A stretch of 64,000 nucleotides of DNA from an uncultured Pelagibacteraceae bacterium (GTDB lineage: Bacteria; Pseudomonadota; Alphaproteobacteria; Pelagibacterales; Pelagibacteraceae). The stretch spans positions 62,001 to 126,000 of the forward strand of contig CABXTU010000001.1 in assembly GCA_902515205.1 (NCBI GenBank). Direction: 5' to 3'. Below are positions 44,588 to 52,703 of this stretch, in pieces. Position numbers and translations under genes: made by a program. Numbering within the stretch: the first letter of the stretch is position 1; each line of letters begins with the position of its first letter. Under the pieces are notes generated by a model. The model was given only the letters and a program-made list of their open reading frames with translations. It was not told the origin of the DNA and did no database searches.

Positions 44588-44892
44588 TGATTTTCAATTA
44601 ATTTAAAGAGTTTTACATCTAATTTATCTAAACTTTCATCAATTATTTTTATATTACTAATATCTTTCTTTAATAGTTCGTCATCAAAATATAGACTTTG
44701 AAATTCAAGAAGCTTTTCTGCAGAACTTAAATAATCATTTTCTAATTTAATATTAGAAAAATCTTTTTTTAAACTTCTAATATTTTCTTCAATTACAAAA
44801 ATTCTATCACTAATTCTTTTTGTTGAATTTTTTATTAAAGCTGTAAATAAAATTAAGAATAAAATGACAAAAATAATTGAAAATTTTTTCAT
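44584..44892 (-). CDS. ftsL: FtsL-like divisome protein
   Basis: Small bitopic protein of 102 residues: a membrane helix at about residues 4-20 ([17 protein letters not shown]), then a Lys/Glu/Leu-rich coiled coil. The sequence has little recognisable conservation, as usual for FtsL. Identification rests on position between rsmH and ftsI, with 4-bp overlaps on both sides, together with size and topology. FtsL pairs with FtsB and FtsQ to activate FtsWI. Confidence 0.8.
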   Translation of the reverse strand: MKKFSIIFVILFLILFTALIKNSTKRISDRIFVIEENIRSLKKDFSNIKLENDYLSSAEKLLEFQSLYFDDELLKKDISNIKIIDESLDKLDVKLFKLIENQ

Positions 44893-45899
44893 AATTTTTT
44901 TCCAAAATTTTCTATTTCAATTAGGTGTTTAAATTTTTTATAAATATCAGTTTCAAATTCATAAAAATCACTTTTTTTAATTGCGTATCTTAATTTTGCT
45001 GTTCTTGACGGATTATTTTCAATTAATTCTTTTGCAGACGGTTTTATAGGTTTTTTTTCTATCATCTTAAATAATGTTGCAGGTTGTTTAATTTTTGGAA
45101 CATATCGAGAAACACTTTTATTTTCTGATAAACTTTTAAAAAAATACTTAACTATTTTATCTTCTAAGGAATGAAATGTGACTACAGCAAGAATTCCATC
45201 TTTTTTTAAAATTTTTGAAGCGGCAATCAATCCATTAATTAATTCACTTATTTCTCTATTAACAAAAATCCTAAGTGCTTGAAAAACTTTTGTTGCATTA
45301 TGTATTTTAAAGTTCTTTTTTCTTTTAGTTTTTTCAATAATTTCTACGAGGGTTTTTGTATCAATTTTTCTGATTTTTCTTTCCTTGATTATTGAAAAAG
45401 CAATTTTTTTTGCCTCTTTTTCTTCACCAAAAAATTTAAATATTTTTTCCAGTTCGATATTGTCTAACTTATTTATTACATTTTTTGCTGAAAAATCATT
45501 CAAACCCATTCTCATATTTAGATCACCAGAGGAGTTAAAAGATAAACCTTTGCTGGGATCTTTAATTTGTATATATGAATAACCTAAGTCAAAAATTATT
45601 CCCTTTATATTTTCATTTTTAACTTTTAAATCACTTAATTGACTAAATTTTTTATTTTTAAATATAAATCTATCATTATATTTAATTAAAAGTTCGTCAG
45701 CTTTTTTTTGGGTTTCTATATCTCTATCTATAGAAATTACCTTAGTGTTTTTATAACTTAGAATTTTTTTTGAGTATCCACCTTGTCCAAAAGTACAATC
45801 AATAAATGTGCCACCATGTTGAGGGGAAAATATGCTAATTAATTCTTTTAGCAATACCGGATAGTGTTTTGTAATATCCGATACCATGATGGCTTCCAT
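44889..45899 (-). CDS. rsmH: RsmH (MraW), 16S rRNA C1402 methyltransferase
   Basis: SAM-dependent methyltransferase of 336 residues that methylates N4 of C1402 in the 16S rRNA P-site. Signature parts: [10 protein letters not shown] at the N-terminus, the SAM motif [49 protein letters not shown], and [16 protein letters not shown]. It lies 18 bp downstream of ftsZ. In the classical order it directly follows mraZ; here ftsZ is inserted between them. Confidence 0.96.
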   Translation of the reverse strand: MEAIMVSDITKHYPVLLKELISIFSPQHGGTFIDCTFGQGGYSKKILSYKNTKVISIDRDIETQKKADELLIKYNDRFIFKNKKFSQLSDLKVKNENIKGIIFDLGYSYIQIKDPSKGLSFNSSGDLNMRMGLNDFSAKNVINKLDNIELEKIFKFFGEEKEAKKIAFSIIKERKIRKIDTKTLVEIIEKTKRKKNFKIHNATKVFQALRIFVNREISELINGLIAASKILKKDGILAVVTFHSLEDKIVKYFFKSLSENKSVSRYVPKIKQPATLFKMIEKKPIKPSAKELIENNPSRTAKLRYAIKKSDFYEFETDIYKKFKHLIEIENFGKKL

Positions 45900-45917
45900 T
45901 TATTTTTTTGAAGACCA

Positions 45918-47378
45918 TTAATTTTTTTGTCTTCTTAAAAATGCTGGTATTTCAAGATCATCGTCTTCATTTTCATCACTAGATGAACTTAATAAATTTT
46001 CTGAAGATACCTCACTATTGTCTGAGCTAAATAAATCAGGTTCATCAGCATTTACTCCAAATTCTTTAAGGTCAACAGAATTTTCTTTTTCAGACACTGG
46101 TTCTTCTATTACTTCTTTAGAAAATGAAACCTCATTTTCCTCCGAAGTATTTTCTATTATGTTCTCAACATCTTGGTTTTTTAAAAGTTCCTTGTGATAT
46201 TGATTATTTATATTACTTGCAGTGTCATTAAAATTCTCAGTAACAATTTCATTTTCAAGTTTCAAAGCATTTGCACCATGGGTAACAGTATTAGAAGTAT
46301 TATTTGCGAAAGAAAATGAACCAGCAAGATTGCTTACTCCAAAATCAGAATATCCAGGATTTCTATTTTGTATTCTGTGTACCATATTCACAACAGATTT
46401 TGATTCTGGTTGTTGGTTATCTAAAGATGTTGCAACAATTGAAACTCTTATTTTACCTTCAAGAGATGAATCAGTAATTGCGCCTATAATTACTTCAGCA
46501 TCAGCTTCAACTTCAGATCTTATCTTATTTACAACTTCATCTACTTCAAATAATTTAAGATCTTTCCCTCCAGTAATATTTACCAATAAACCCTTAGCAC
46601 CTTTGAGAGTATAATCATCTATCAATGGATTGCTTATAGCCATTTCAGTAGCTTGCATTGCTCTTCCCTCACCTTCAGCTTCACCTGTGCCCATCATTGC
46701 TTTTCCCATAGAGGCCATAACTGTTTCGACATCAGCAAAGTCTAGATTTATTATACCTGGTCTTACCATTAAATCTGTTACACTTTGGACACCGTGCATT
46801 AAAACATTATTTGAAAGATTAAAAGACTCCTCAAATGTCGTTTGCTCATTTGCTATCTTAAATAAATTTTGATTAGGTATTACAATTATTGTATCCACAT
46901 GTTTTCTCAACTCTTCAAGACCTATTTGAGCTCTTTTCATTCTTGAAGGACCTTCGTATAAAAAAGGAAGTGTCACCACTCCGACTGTCAAAATATTTAA
47001 CTCTTTTGCAGCTCTAGCAATAACATGTGCTGCTCCAGTGCCAGTGCCACCACCCATTCCTGCAGCAATAAATACCATATTTGCACCCTGCAAAATATTT
47101 ACTATATCATTTAAAGATTCATCTGCGGCCGCTTGGCCGATATCAAGTTTTGCTCCAGCACCTAATCCTTTGGTCAAATTAAGTCCTATTTGAATTTTAG
47201 ATTTTGCTTTACTATGTTTTAAATCTTGAGCATCAGTATTAACTGCTATGAACTCTACACCTTGCATTCCATTTTCAATCATTTCATTAATAGCATTCCC
47301 ACCTGCTCCTCCAACTCCCATTACCAAAAGTCTTGGTTGTAATTCTTTAATTTCTGGTGTCTTAAAGTTTATTGTCAT
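45918..47378 (-). CDS. ftsZ: FtsZ, tubulin-like division GTPase
   Basis: Forms the cytokinetic Z ring. It has 486 residues: GTP-binding GGGTGTG motif at 109-115, the full GTPase core to about 320, a long acidic Ser/Glu/Asn-rich linker, and the C-terminal conserved peptide [12 protein letters not shown] (about 473-484) that binds FtsA and other tethers. Its ATG overlaps the mraZ stop (ATGA), and a strong Shine-Dalgarno sequence (GAGGGGG) lies inside the mraZ end. Its place is unusual: after mraZ, instead of between ftsA and lpxC. It therefore shares the mraZ promoter. Confidence 0.98.
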   Translation of the reverse strand: MTINFKTPEIKELQPRLLVMGVGGAGGNAINEMIENGMQGVEFIAVNTDAQDLKHSKAKSKIQIGLNLTKGLGAGAKLDIGQAAADESLNDIVNILQGANMVFIAAGMGGGTGTGAAHVIARAAKELNILTVGVVTLPFLYEGPSRMKRAQIGLEELRKHVDTIIVIPNQNLFKIANEQTTFEESFNLSNNVLMHGVQSVTDLMVRPGIINLDFADVETVMASMGKAMMGTGEAEGEGRAMQATEMAISNPLIDDYTLKGAKGLLVNITGGKDLKLFEVDEVVNKIRSEVEADAEVIIGAITDSSLEGKIRVSIVATSLDNQQPESKSVVNMVHRIQNRNPGYSDFGVSNLAGSFSFANNTSNTVTHGANALKLENEIVTENFNDTASNINNQYHKELLKNQDVENIIENTSEENEVSFSKEVIEEPVSEKENSVDLKEFGVNADEPDLFSSDNSEVSSENLLSSSSDENEDDDLEIPAFLRRQKN

Positions 47379-47845
47379 TTGTCCCCCTCTTTATTATTTA
47401 AATGTTTTTCCCATTTAAGGCTTGAACGATTAAGATTTGCTTTTTTCCTTGCACTTGCCCTAAATTTTTCAAAAATTGCTGGTTCCCATATTTGAAATGT
47501 TTTGCCTTGGCCAACAAAGAGAATGCTACTTTTAATTTTTGCATGCTTTAATAATTTTGAAGTAAGTGAAATTCTTCCTTCACCATCAAACTGTAAACTT
47601 ATACTTTCAGATAATATCGAAGTTGCAAAAAAATCTCTTTTTTCTTCAAAAGGATTCATTGAGTCTATTGTATTTGAAATTTTTTCAATTCTATCTTGAG
47701 GCCATGCTTCTATTGAATAATTGTTGAAAGATGGATAACAAATCAATCCATTATAACCAAGGTTAGATAAATACGACCTATAGCTTGCAGGCACTGATAC
47801 CCTTCCTTTCTTGTCTAATTTGTTTTCGTAGCTCGATAAAAACAT
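47375..47845 (-). CDS. mraZ: MraZ, transcriptional regulator of the dcw cluster
   Basis: AbrB-type DNA-binding protein of 156 residues built from two MraZ repeats. It begins with [23 protein letters not shown], and the second repeat has [21 protein letters not shown], both holding the conserved DxKGR/DGEGRI motif. E. coli MraZ represses its own promoter by binding GTGGG-type repeats at 10-bp spacing, and equivalent repeats are seen just upstream here (47871-47896). ftsZ follows in an ATGA overlap, so MraZ may directly control FtsZ output. Confidence 0.95.
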   Translation of the reverse strand: MFLSSYENKLDKKGRVSVPASYRSYLSNLGYNGLICYPSFNNYSIEAWPQDRIEKISNTIDSMNPFEEKRDFFATSILSESISLQFDGEGRISLTSKLLKHAKIKSSILFVGQGKTFQIWEPAIFEKFRASARKKANLNRSSLKWEKHLNNKEGDK

Positions 47846-47870
47846 AAATCATAAATTCTATAAACCCTGA

Positions 47871-47896
47871 TATGGGAATATATGGGATACTATGGG
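47871..47896. promoter_or_regulatory. Putative MraZ boxes: three TATGGG repeats
   Basis: TATGGG occurs at 47871, 47881 and 47891, an exact 10-bp period, 26-51 bp upstream of the mraZ ATG. The repeat reads on the plus strand, opposite to the mraZ coding strand. Spacing and GGG core agree with the known E. coli MraZ box (GTGGG separated by 5 nt). Autoregulation is inferred. Confidence 0.7.
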
Positions 47897-47932
47897 TTTT
47901 TTAAACAAGTGTCAATACCCTCAATCTGTGTT

Positions 47933-47978
47933 CTAAATAACATAATAAATTAGATAAAATAAATCAAAACGTGAACAT
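47933..47978 (-). promoter_or_regulatory. mraZ-ftsZ promoter overlapping a motif shared with umuDC
   Basis: On the minus strand ATGTTCACGTTTTGATT (47978-47962) is identical over 17 bp to the umuD upstream sequence at 6062-6078, in the same orientation relative to the gene. It ends in a -35-like TTGATT, followed after 17 bp by -10-like TATGTT. A regulator of umuDC (LexA is the obvious candidate) may also touch the division cluster. No experimental basis. Confidence 0.45.
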
Positions 47979-48002
47979 TTATAATGAGGAATTGAATATT
48001 AA

Positions 48003-48363
48003 TTTGCCAGATAAACTATAAGCCGGGTTCTGTCATTTAAACTTATCATTTGTCTAGGCTCAAGATCACTCTTAAGCTCAAGCAACTAACCCTGATGACT
48101 AGCCAAGGATGGCTTTTAGTTTTTCAACAATGTCATCTCTACTTAGTCTTGCTCCCAGTGGGGTTTTCCAGCGTTCATTGTTACCAATAGAACCGGTGTG
48201 CTCTTACCACACCTTTTCACCCTTGCCATGTTATGGCGGTTTATTTTCTGTGGCACTATCCCTAGGGTTTCCCCTGCCAGGAGTTACCTGGCACTGTATC
48301 CTTGTAGAGTCCGGACTTTCCTCTTTAATCTCATTAAAGCGATAAGTCGTTTATCTGGCAAAT
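48003..48363 (-). ncRNA. rnpB: RNase P RNA
   Basis: Catalytic RNA that trims tRNA 5' leaders. The minus strand shows the conserved 5' core GAGGAAAGTCCGGAC and the 3' core ACAGAACCCGGCTTA (plus-strand 48018-48032). The two ends pair over 14 bp (TTTGCCAGATAAAC at 48363-48350 with GTTTATCTGGCAAA at the other end), forming helix P1. The length of about 360 nt fits bacterial type A. A TATAAA-like -10 lies just upstream. It is placed between the AmpD-like amidase and mraZ. Protein reading frames overlapping it are spurious. Confidence 0.96.
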
Positions 48364-48403
48364 ATAATTTATAATTAAAAAATCAAATTTCAAGACTAAT
48401 TAT

Positions 48404-49147
48404 TTAAGATTCTACAAGATTTTTACTGATTAAAAGACATTCCTGGTCAATTTTACCGTTAATTAAATTTTGTCTAAACCTTCTTTGAAATGCTCGAATT
48501 AAGTAATTTTTTGAATTTTTTAAGTTTGATCTATTTATTTTTGGATAACCAATATTATACAAATTTTTAAAAAATATTTTTTCTTCATTATATTTTAGTT
48601 TAAAATTTCTAAATTTTTTTAATTTATCCTCACTCAACTTATGCCAAAAACACAAATTTTTTTTTGCAAAAAAACTCCATGGAAACTTTTCTCCAGGGTC
48701 TTTTTTTCTATTAGGAGATATATCTGAATGACCTAATATATTTTTTTTATCAATTTTATACTTTTGTTTTAAATATTTAAGTAGTTTAATCAGTGAAAGA
48801 ATTTGATTTGAAGAGAATGTTTTATAGTTATGCTTATGACCAGGATTATTAATTTCTATTCCAATTGAATATTTATTCAATGATTTGAAATTCTTCCAAG
48901 ATGATACACCTGCATGCCAAGCTCTATATCGATCAGGAACCAAATTTATAACTTTACCATTATTTTTAATGAAATAATGGGAACTTACTTTTGATCTTAA
49001 ACCAGATAATTTTCTGATCGCTTCAGATTCTTTTTTCATTCCAGTATAGTGAATTATAATAAATTTAATTATCCTCTTCTTTCTTCTTGGTAAATCAAAA
49101 TTAATTGAATAGTATCTAGTTATATTAGCGCCTATTTTATAGCTCAT
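48404..49147 (-). CDS. N-acetylmuramoyl-L-alanine amidase (AmpD-like)
   Basis: Zinc amidase_2 enzyme of 247 residues that cleaves the MurNAc-peptide bond of peptidoglycan or its recycled anhydro-muropeptides. Putative zinc ligands are His33 (IIIHYTG), His140 (ILGHSDISP) and Asp150 (RKKDPGE), matching AmpD His34, His154 and Asp164. Glu98 lies in IGIEINNPG. A C-terminal extension of about 60 residues (IGYPKI...IRAFQRRFRQNLINGKID) resembles a peptidoglycan-binding_1 repeat. No signal peptide is evident, so a cytoplasmic recycling role is likely. Confidence 0.88.
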   Translation of the reverse strand: MSYKIGANITRYYSINFDLPRRKKRIIKFIIIHYTGMKKESEAIRKLSGLRSKVSSHYFIKNNGKVINLVPDRYRAWHAGVSSWKNFKSLNKYSIGIEINNPGHKHNYKTFSSNQILSLIKLLKYLKQKYKIDKKNILGHSDISPNRKKDPGEKFPWSFFAKKNLCFWHKLSEDKLKKFRNFKLKYNEEKIFFKNLYNIGYPKINRSNLKNSKNYLIRAFQRRFRQNLINGKIDQECLLISKNLVES

Positions 49148-49199
49148 TTATATTAAATAGTTAATTTACTTTACTTTTTTATATATTATAAGAACTACT

Positions 49200-49991
49200 A
49201 TGATAAAAAAATTTTGCATAATACTTATTACAACCCTTGCGTTAACTTTAAATGCTGTTGCTTCATCTGATGGTGAGCTATTGTTAACCAAAAAAAATGA
49301 CCCAACTCAAGTGAAAGAGTGTTGGGAAGGTTTCAACAGAGCCTCATTTGCTTTGAATCAAGGTTTAGACAAAGTAATATTTAAACCTGTTGCAAGCCTT
49401 TATAGAAATTTACCAATTCCAATAAAAAGTGGAGTAGGTAATTCTTTAGATAATTTGTCAAACGTTGTCACTATACCTAATAACATTCTTCAAGGAGAAT
49501 TTGCTAAAGCAGGAATAAACACTGGAAGATTTGTAATTAATACAACGGTAGGAATTTTAGGAATATTCGACGTTGCAACAGTAATGGGTTTTGAAGTTTA
49601 CGAAAAAGAGGATTACGGCCAATCTTTAGCTAAAGCAGGAGTTGGACCAGGCTGCTACATTGTTCTACCTGTCCTAGGTCCTAGCACCGCAAGAGACACT
49701 GTTGCATCTGTAACGAATTTTGTTGGAGGAGATGCTTGGTATAATGTAACTGTAAAGAATGATACTCAATTTTTTAGTGACTTTGATTACTACGCATCTA
49801 AAGTAACCTCTGGTGTAGATTTTAGAGCAAAAAATTATGACTCCATTGAAAATTTAGAAAAAAATTCCTTAGATTTTTATGCTTCAGTAAAAAGTTTATA
49901 TTTACAAGATAGACAACAAAAAATTTTAAATACAAAAAAAATTATTGATACTCAGAACGACAGTGATTGGGAAGAAGTTGAAAGTCAATAA
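49200..49991 (+). CDS. mlaA: MlaA/VacJ-like phospholipid transport protein
   Basis: Outer-membrane protein that extracts mislocalised phospholipids from the outer leaflet. It has 263 residues. The N-terminal signal (MIKKFCIILITTLALTLNAVASS) ends with an AVA-type signal peptidase I site; no lipobox cysteine is visible, unlike E. coli MlaA. Family segments: CWEGFNRASFALNQGLDKVIFKPVA, FVINTTVGILGIFDVAT, EDYGQSLAKAGVGPGCYIVLPVLGPSTARD. mlaC follows 10 bp later. The inner-membrane MlaFEDB genes are not in the window. Confidence 0.93.
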   Translation: MIKKFCIILITTLALTLNAVASSDGELLLTKKNDPTQVKECWEGFNRASFALNQGLDKVIFKPVASLYRNLPIPIKSGVGNSLDNLSNVVTIPNNILQGEFAKAGINTGRFVINTTVGILGIFDVATVMGFEVYEKEDYGQSLAKAGVGPGCYIVLPVLGPSTARDTVASVTNFVGGDAWYNVTVKNDTQFFSDFDYYASKVTSGVDFRAKNYDSIENLEKNSLDFYASVKSLYLQDRQQKILNTKKIIDTQNDSDWEEVESQ

Positions 49992-50001
49992 AAAATTATA
50001 A

Positions 50002-50592
50002 ATGAAAATTAAAAAAGTTTTTTTTATAATTTTTCTTTATTTATCAAGCTCAATTAATCTTTACTCTATTGAACCAGATATTTTTGTTCAATCAACAGTA
50101 AATAGAGCATCAAAAACATTATCAGAGAACCTTACGAGAGAGGAAAAAATTGATCAATTAAAAAAAATTGCTCTCGAAACTGTTGATATAAAAGGAATCG
50201 GATTTTATACACTTGGCCCGATTAGAAAAACACTAACAGAGGATCAAAAAAATAAATATTCTGGATTATTTAAAGAATACTTTCTTAAAACTTTTTCAAG
50301 TAGATTAGCAGAATATACTAATCCAGAAATTGATGTTTATGCCAAAGATGTTTTAAATGAGAATTACACTATAGTGAATAGTACCTTAAAGGGTACAAAA
50401 GAAAGACCTGAAATTAAAATTGATTGGAGAATCTATACCAAAAATAAAGATGACCCCTTAATAAGAGACTTAATAATTGAGGGCCTAAGTTTAGCAAGAA
50501 CCCAGAAAGAGGAATTTTCGTCAGTTTTAAATTCCAATGATGGAGATATTAATGCTTTATTTACGACTTTAAAAAAATTTTCAAATGATTGA
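50002..50592 (+). CDS. mlaC: MlaC-like periplasmic lipid carrier
   Basis: A 196-residue protein of the MlaC/Ttg2D (toluene tolerance) family, which ferries phospholipids between MlaA and the inner-membrane Mla ABC transporter. Signal peptide at about 1-23 (IIFLYLSSSINLYS). Family-like blocks: IDQLKKIALETVDIKGIGFYTLG, FKEYFLKTFSSRLAEYTNPEIDV, EIKIDWRIYTKNKDDPLIRDLIIEGLSLARTQKEEFSSVL. It follows mlaA, consistent with joint function. It is convergent with the tRNA below. Confidence 0.9.
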   Translation: MKIKKVFFIIFLYLSSSINLYSIEPDIFVQSTVNRASKTLSENLTREEKIDQLKKIALETVDIKGIGFYTLGPIRKTLTEDQKNKYSGLFKEYFLKTFSSRLAEYTNPEIDVYAKDVLNENYTIVNSTLKGTKERPEIKIDWRIYTKNKDDPLIRDLIIEGLSLARTQKEEFSSVLNSNDGDINALFTTLKKFSND

Positions 50593-50603
50593 AATTATAT
50601 TTT

Positions 50604-50680
50604 TGGTGGGCCCGCCAGGACTCGAACCTGGGACCAATACATTATGAGTGTACTGCTCTAACCAACTGAGCTACAGGCCC
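50604..50680 (-). tRNA. tRNA with CAU anticodon (likely Ile2, possibly Met)
   Basis: A 77-nt gene including encoded CCA, with canonical D-loop (GCTCAGTTGGTTAGAGC) and T-loop (TTCGAGT). The anticodon arm GTACA-CTCATAA-TGTAT gives CAU. A CAU tRNA that is not the initiator is either elongator Met or the lysidine-modified tRNA-Ile2. The variable/anticodon flank TTGGTC and GAGCAG resemble E. coli tRNA-Ile2, so Ile2 is favoured. Sequence alone does not settle it. Confidence 0.9.
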
Positions 50681-50734
50681 AAATAGATTACGTTTTATAA
50701 CTTTTTTCGGAACTTATCAATTAAAGATAATCTT

Positions 50735-50809
50735 TGGTGGGCCGTGTTGGTTACGCTCCAACTACCCCTGCAATGTCAATGCAGTACTCTACTATTGAGC
50801 TAACGGCCC
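50735..50809 (-). tRNA. tRNA-Val(GAC)-like gene with degenerate elbow
   Basis: A 75-nt gene with all stems intact: acceptor GGGCCGT/ACGGCCC, D stem GCTC/GAGT, anticodon arm CTGCA-TTGACAT-TGCAG (anticodon GAC, valine), T stem GTTGG/CCAAC, a 5-nt variable loop and encoded CCA. Both loops that form the tRNA elbow are abnormal. The D-loop is AATAGTA (7 nt, no G18-G19 pair), and the T-loop is AGCGTAA in place of the usual TTCRANT. The stems show it is not random decay. It may be a tRNA used outside translation, or a poorly working paralogue; the other tRNAs in the window are normal. It lies between rpoD and the CAU tRNA. Confidence 0.8.
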
Positions 50810-50816
50810 TATCAAA

Positions 50817-52637
50817 TTAACTTTCTAAAAAGCTCTTAAGTTGTTTAGATCTACTTGGATGTTTAAGTTTTCTTAGAGCTTTAGCCTCAATTTGCCTAAT
50901 TCTTTCTCTTGTAACAGAAAATTGTAGACCAACCTCTTCTAAGGTGTGATCAGTATTCATACCTACTCCAAATCTCATTCTCAAAACTCTTTCTTCCCTT
51001 GGAGTTAAAGTTGATAAAATTTTAGTTGTGGCCTCTCCTAAGTTTGATTTAATTGCTTGTTCTAATGGTGCTAAAGCTTTAGTATCTTCAATAAAATCTC
51101 CCAAGCTGCTATCTTCCTCATCTCCTACCGGTTTTTCTAAAGATACAGGTTCTTTTGAAATTTTTAAAACTTTTCTTACTTTATCCAATGGCATTCTTAA
51201 TTTTTTAGCCAATTCTTCAGGCGTTGCTTCTCTTCCAAATTCACTTAAGATCAATCTTTGAGTTCTTACTATTTTATTGATTGTTTCTATCATATGTACA
51301 GGTATTCTTATAGTTCTAGCCTGATCAGCAATTGATCTTGTAATAGCTTGTCTAATCCACCATGTAGCGTAAGTTGAAAATTTATATCCTCTTCTGTATT
51401 CGAATTTATCAACTGCTTTCATTAATCCAATATTTCCTTCTTGGATTAAGTCTAAAAATTGTAGACCTCGATTAGTATATTTTTTTGCAATTGAAATTAC
51501 TAATCTTAAGTTTGCTTCAACCATTTCTTTTTTTGCAATTCTTGACTCTTTTTCACCTTTTTGGACTCTACTAACTAATTTTTTAAATTCGGTTACAGAT
51601 ATTCCTAATTTATTGCTAATCTCTATCAATCTTTCTCTAATATTTTTGAATTCTTCCTTATTATTTGAAAAAAACTGCTTCCAAGATGAATTTGTACCCA
51701 AAAATTTTTTAAGATTGGGATTTATTTCATTTCCAATATAAAACTTAATGAATTCATTTCTTGATATTTTTTGGTCCATTGCAAGTCTCAAAAGATTTCC
51801 TTCTAAGGATATTATTTTTTTGTTTTCTATGTAGTGTTTTTGAACTAGATCTTCCAAAACCGATGGGGATAATTGAAGAGATTTAATATTTTCTAAAATT
51901 TCGTCAACAATTCTCAAATAACTTTTTTCTTTTGCGGTTGAGAAAGCCTGAGATTTTAAAACAGATTCTAATTTTTCTTTTTGATACTTAATCAATTTAT
52001 TATACTCTTTAGTTAATGTATTAACTGTTTTTAGAACTTTAGGTTTAATTTCAGTTTCCATAGCAGCAAGAGTTGGATTAAACTCTTCTTCATCACTGTC
52101 ACTAGAACTTTCATCTGCTTCACCAGAATTTTTTTGTTTCGCACTAGGGCCAGTGGACTCATCTTCCATGTAGTTAGTATCAATATCTATTATTTCTCTG
52201 ACTAAAATTTCATCTTTTTGCAATTTATCATTCCAGTCAAAAAACTGTTGTGCAGTTATAGGGCTTTGTGCAAGAGCAATAAGCATTACATCTTTACCTG
52301 CCTCTATTCTTTTTGCGATTGCAATTTCTCCCTCCCTAGAGAGTAGCTCAACTCCACCCATTTCCCTTAAATACATTCTTATTGGGTCATCACTTTTTTC
52401 TATAGTTTTGCCTTCCTCTTTTGAAGAACCTTCCTTTTTTCTTAAAACTTTATAATCAGATTTTTTTTCTACAAGTGTTACTTTTTCATCAAGAATATGA
52501 ATGAAAGCTTGGGATAGATTTTGATCAGAAAGATTTCTTTTTCCTAGAGATTTACTAAGTTCTTCATAAGTTATAAATCCTCTATGAGTTCCTCGACCCA
52601 TTAATCGTGCAAATGATTTAGTTATAATTCTTTCCAC
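50817..52637 (-). CDS. rpoD: Primary sigma factor (sigma-70)
   Basis: Housekeeping sigma subunit, 606 residues. Region 1.1 is near the start ([18 protein letters not shown]), region 1.2 is [21 protein letters not shown], then an acidic non-conserved insert. Region 2 is [62 protein letters not shown] in several blocks, region 3 is [16 protein letters not shown], and region 4 is [19 protein letters not shown] with the [17 protein letters not shown] helix-turn-helix. It follows dnaG on the same strand, the usual dnaG-rpoD pair. Confidence 0.98.
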   Translation of the reverse strand: MERIITKSFARLMGRGTHRGFITYEELSKSLGKRNLSDQNLSQAFIHILDEKVTLVEKKSDYKVLRKKEGSSKEEGKTIEKSDDPIRMYLREMGGVELLSREGEIAIAKRIEAGKDVMLIALAQSPITAQQFFDWNDKLQKDEILVREIIDIDTNYMEDESTGPSAKQKNSGEADESSSDSDEEEFNPTLAAMETEIKPKVLKTVNTLTKEYNKLIKYQKEKLESVLKSQAFSTAKEKSYLRIVDEILENIKSLQLSPSVLEDLVQKHYIENKKIISLEGNLLRLAMDQKISRNEFIKFYIGNEINPNLKKFLGTNSSWKQFFSNNKEEFKNIRERLIEISNKLGISVTEFKKLVSRVQKGEKESRIAKKEMVEANLRLVISIAKKYTNRGLQFLDLIQEGNIGLMKAVDKFEYRRGYKFSTYATWWIRQAITRSIADQARTIRIPVHMIETINKIVRTQRLILSEFGREATPEELAKKLRMPLDKVRKVLKISKEPVSLEKPVGDEEDSSLGDFIEDTKALAPLEQAIKSNLGEATTKILSTLTPREERVLRMRFGVGMNTDHTLEEVGLQFSVTRERIRQIEAKALRKLKHPSRSKQLKSFLES

Positions 52638-52703
52638 AGCTATTAATTTGAAGAGTCTTATATAATATCAAATCCGTAAAAATCCATTGCTAAATTTACA
52701 AAA

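Noticed and set aside
46222-46872. Plus-strand frames of 130 and 80 residues
   Set aside because: Both are antisense to the highly conserved ftsZ core and resemble no protein family.
48109-48345. Apparent 78-residue protein frame on the plus strand
   Set aside because: It lies wholly inside the RNase P RNA gene, antisense to its conserved cores.
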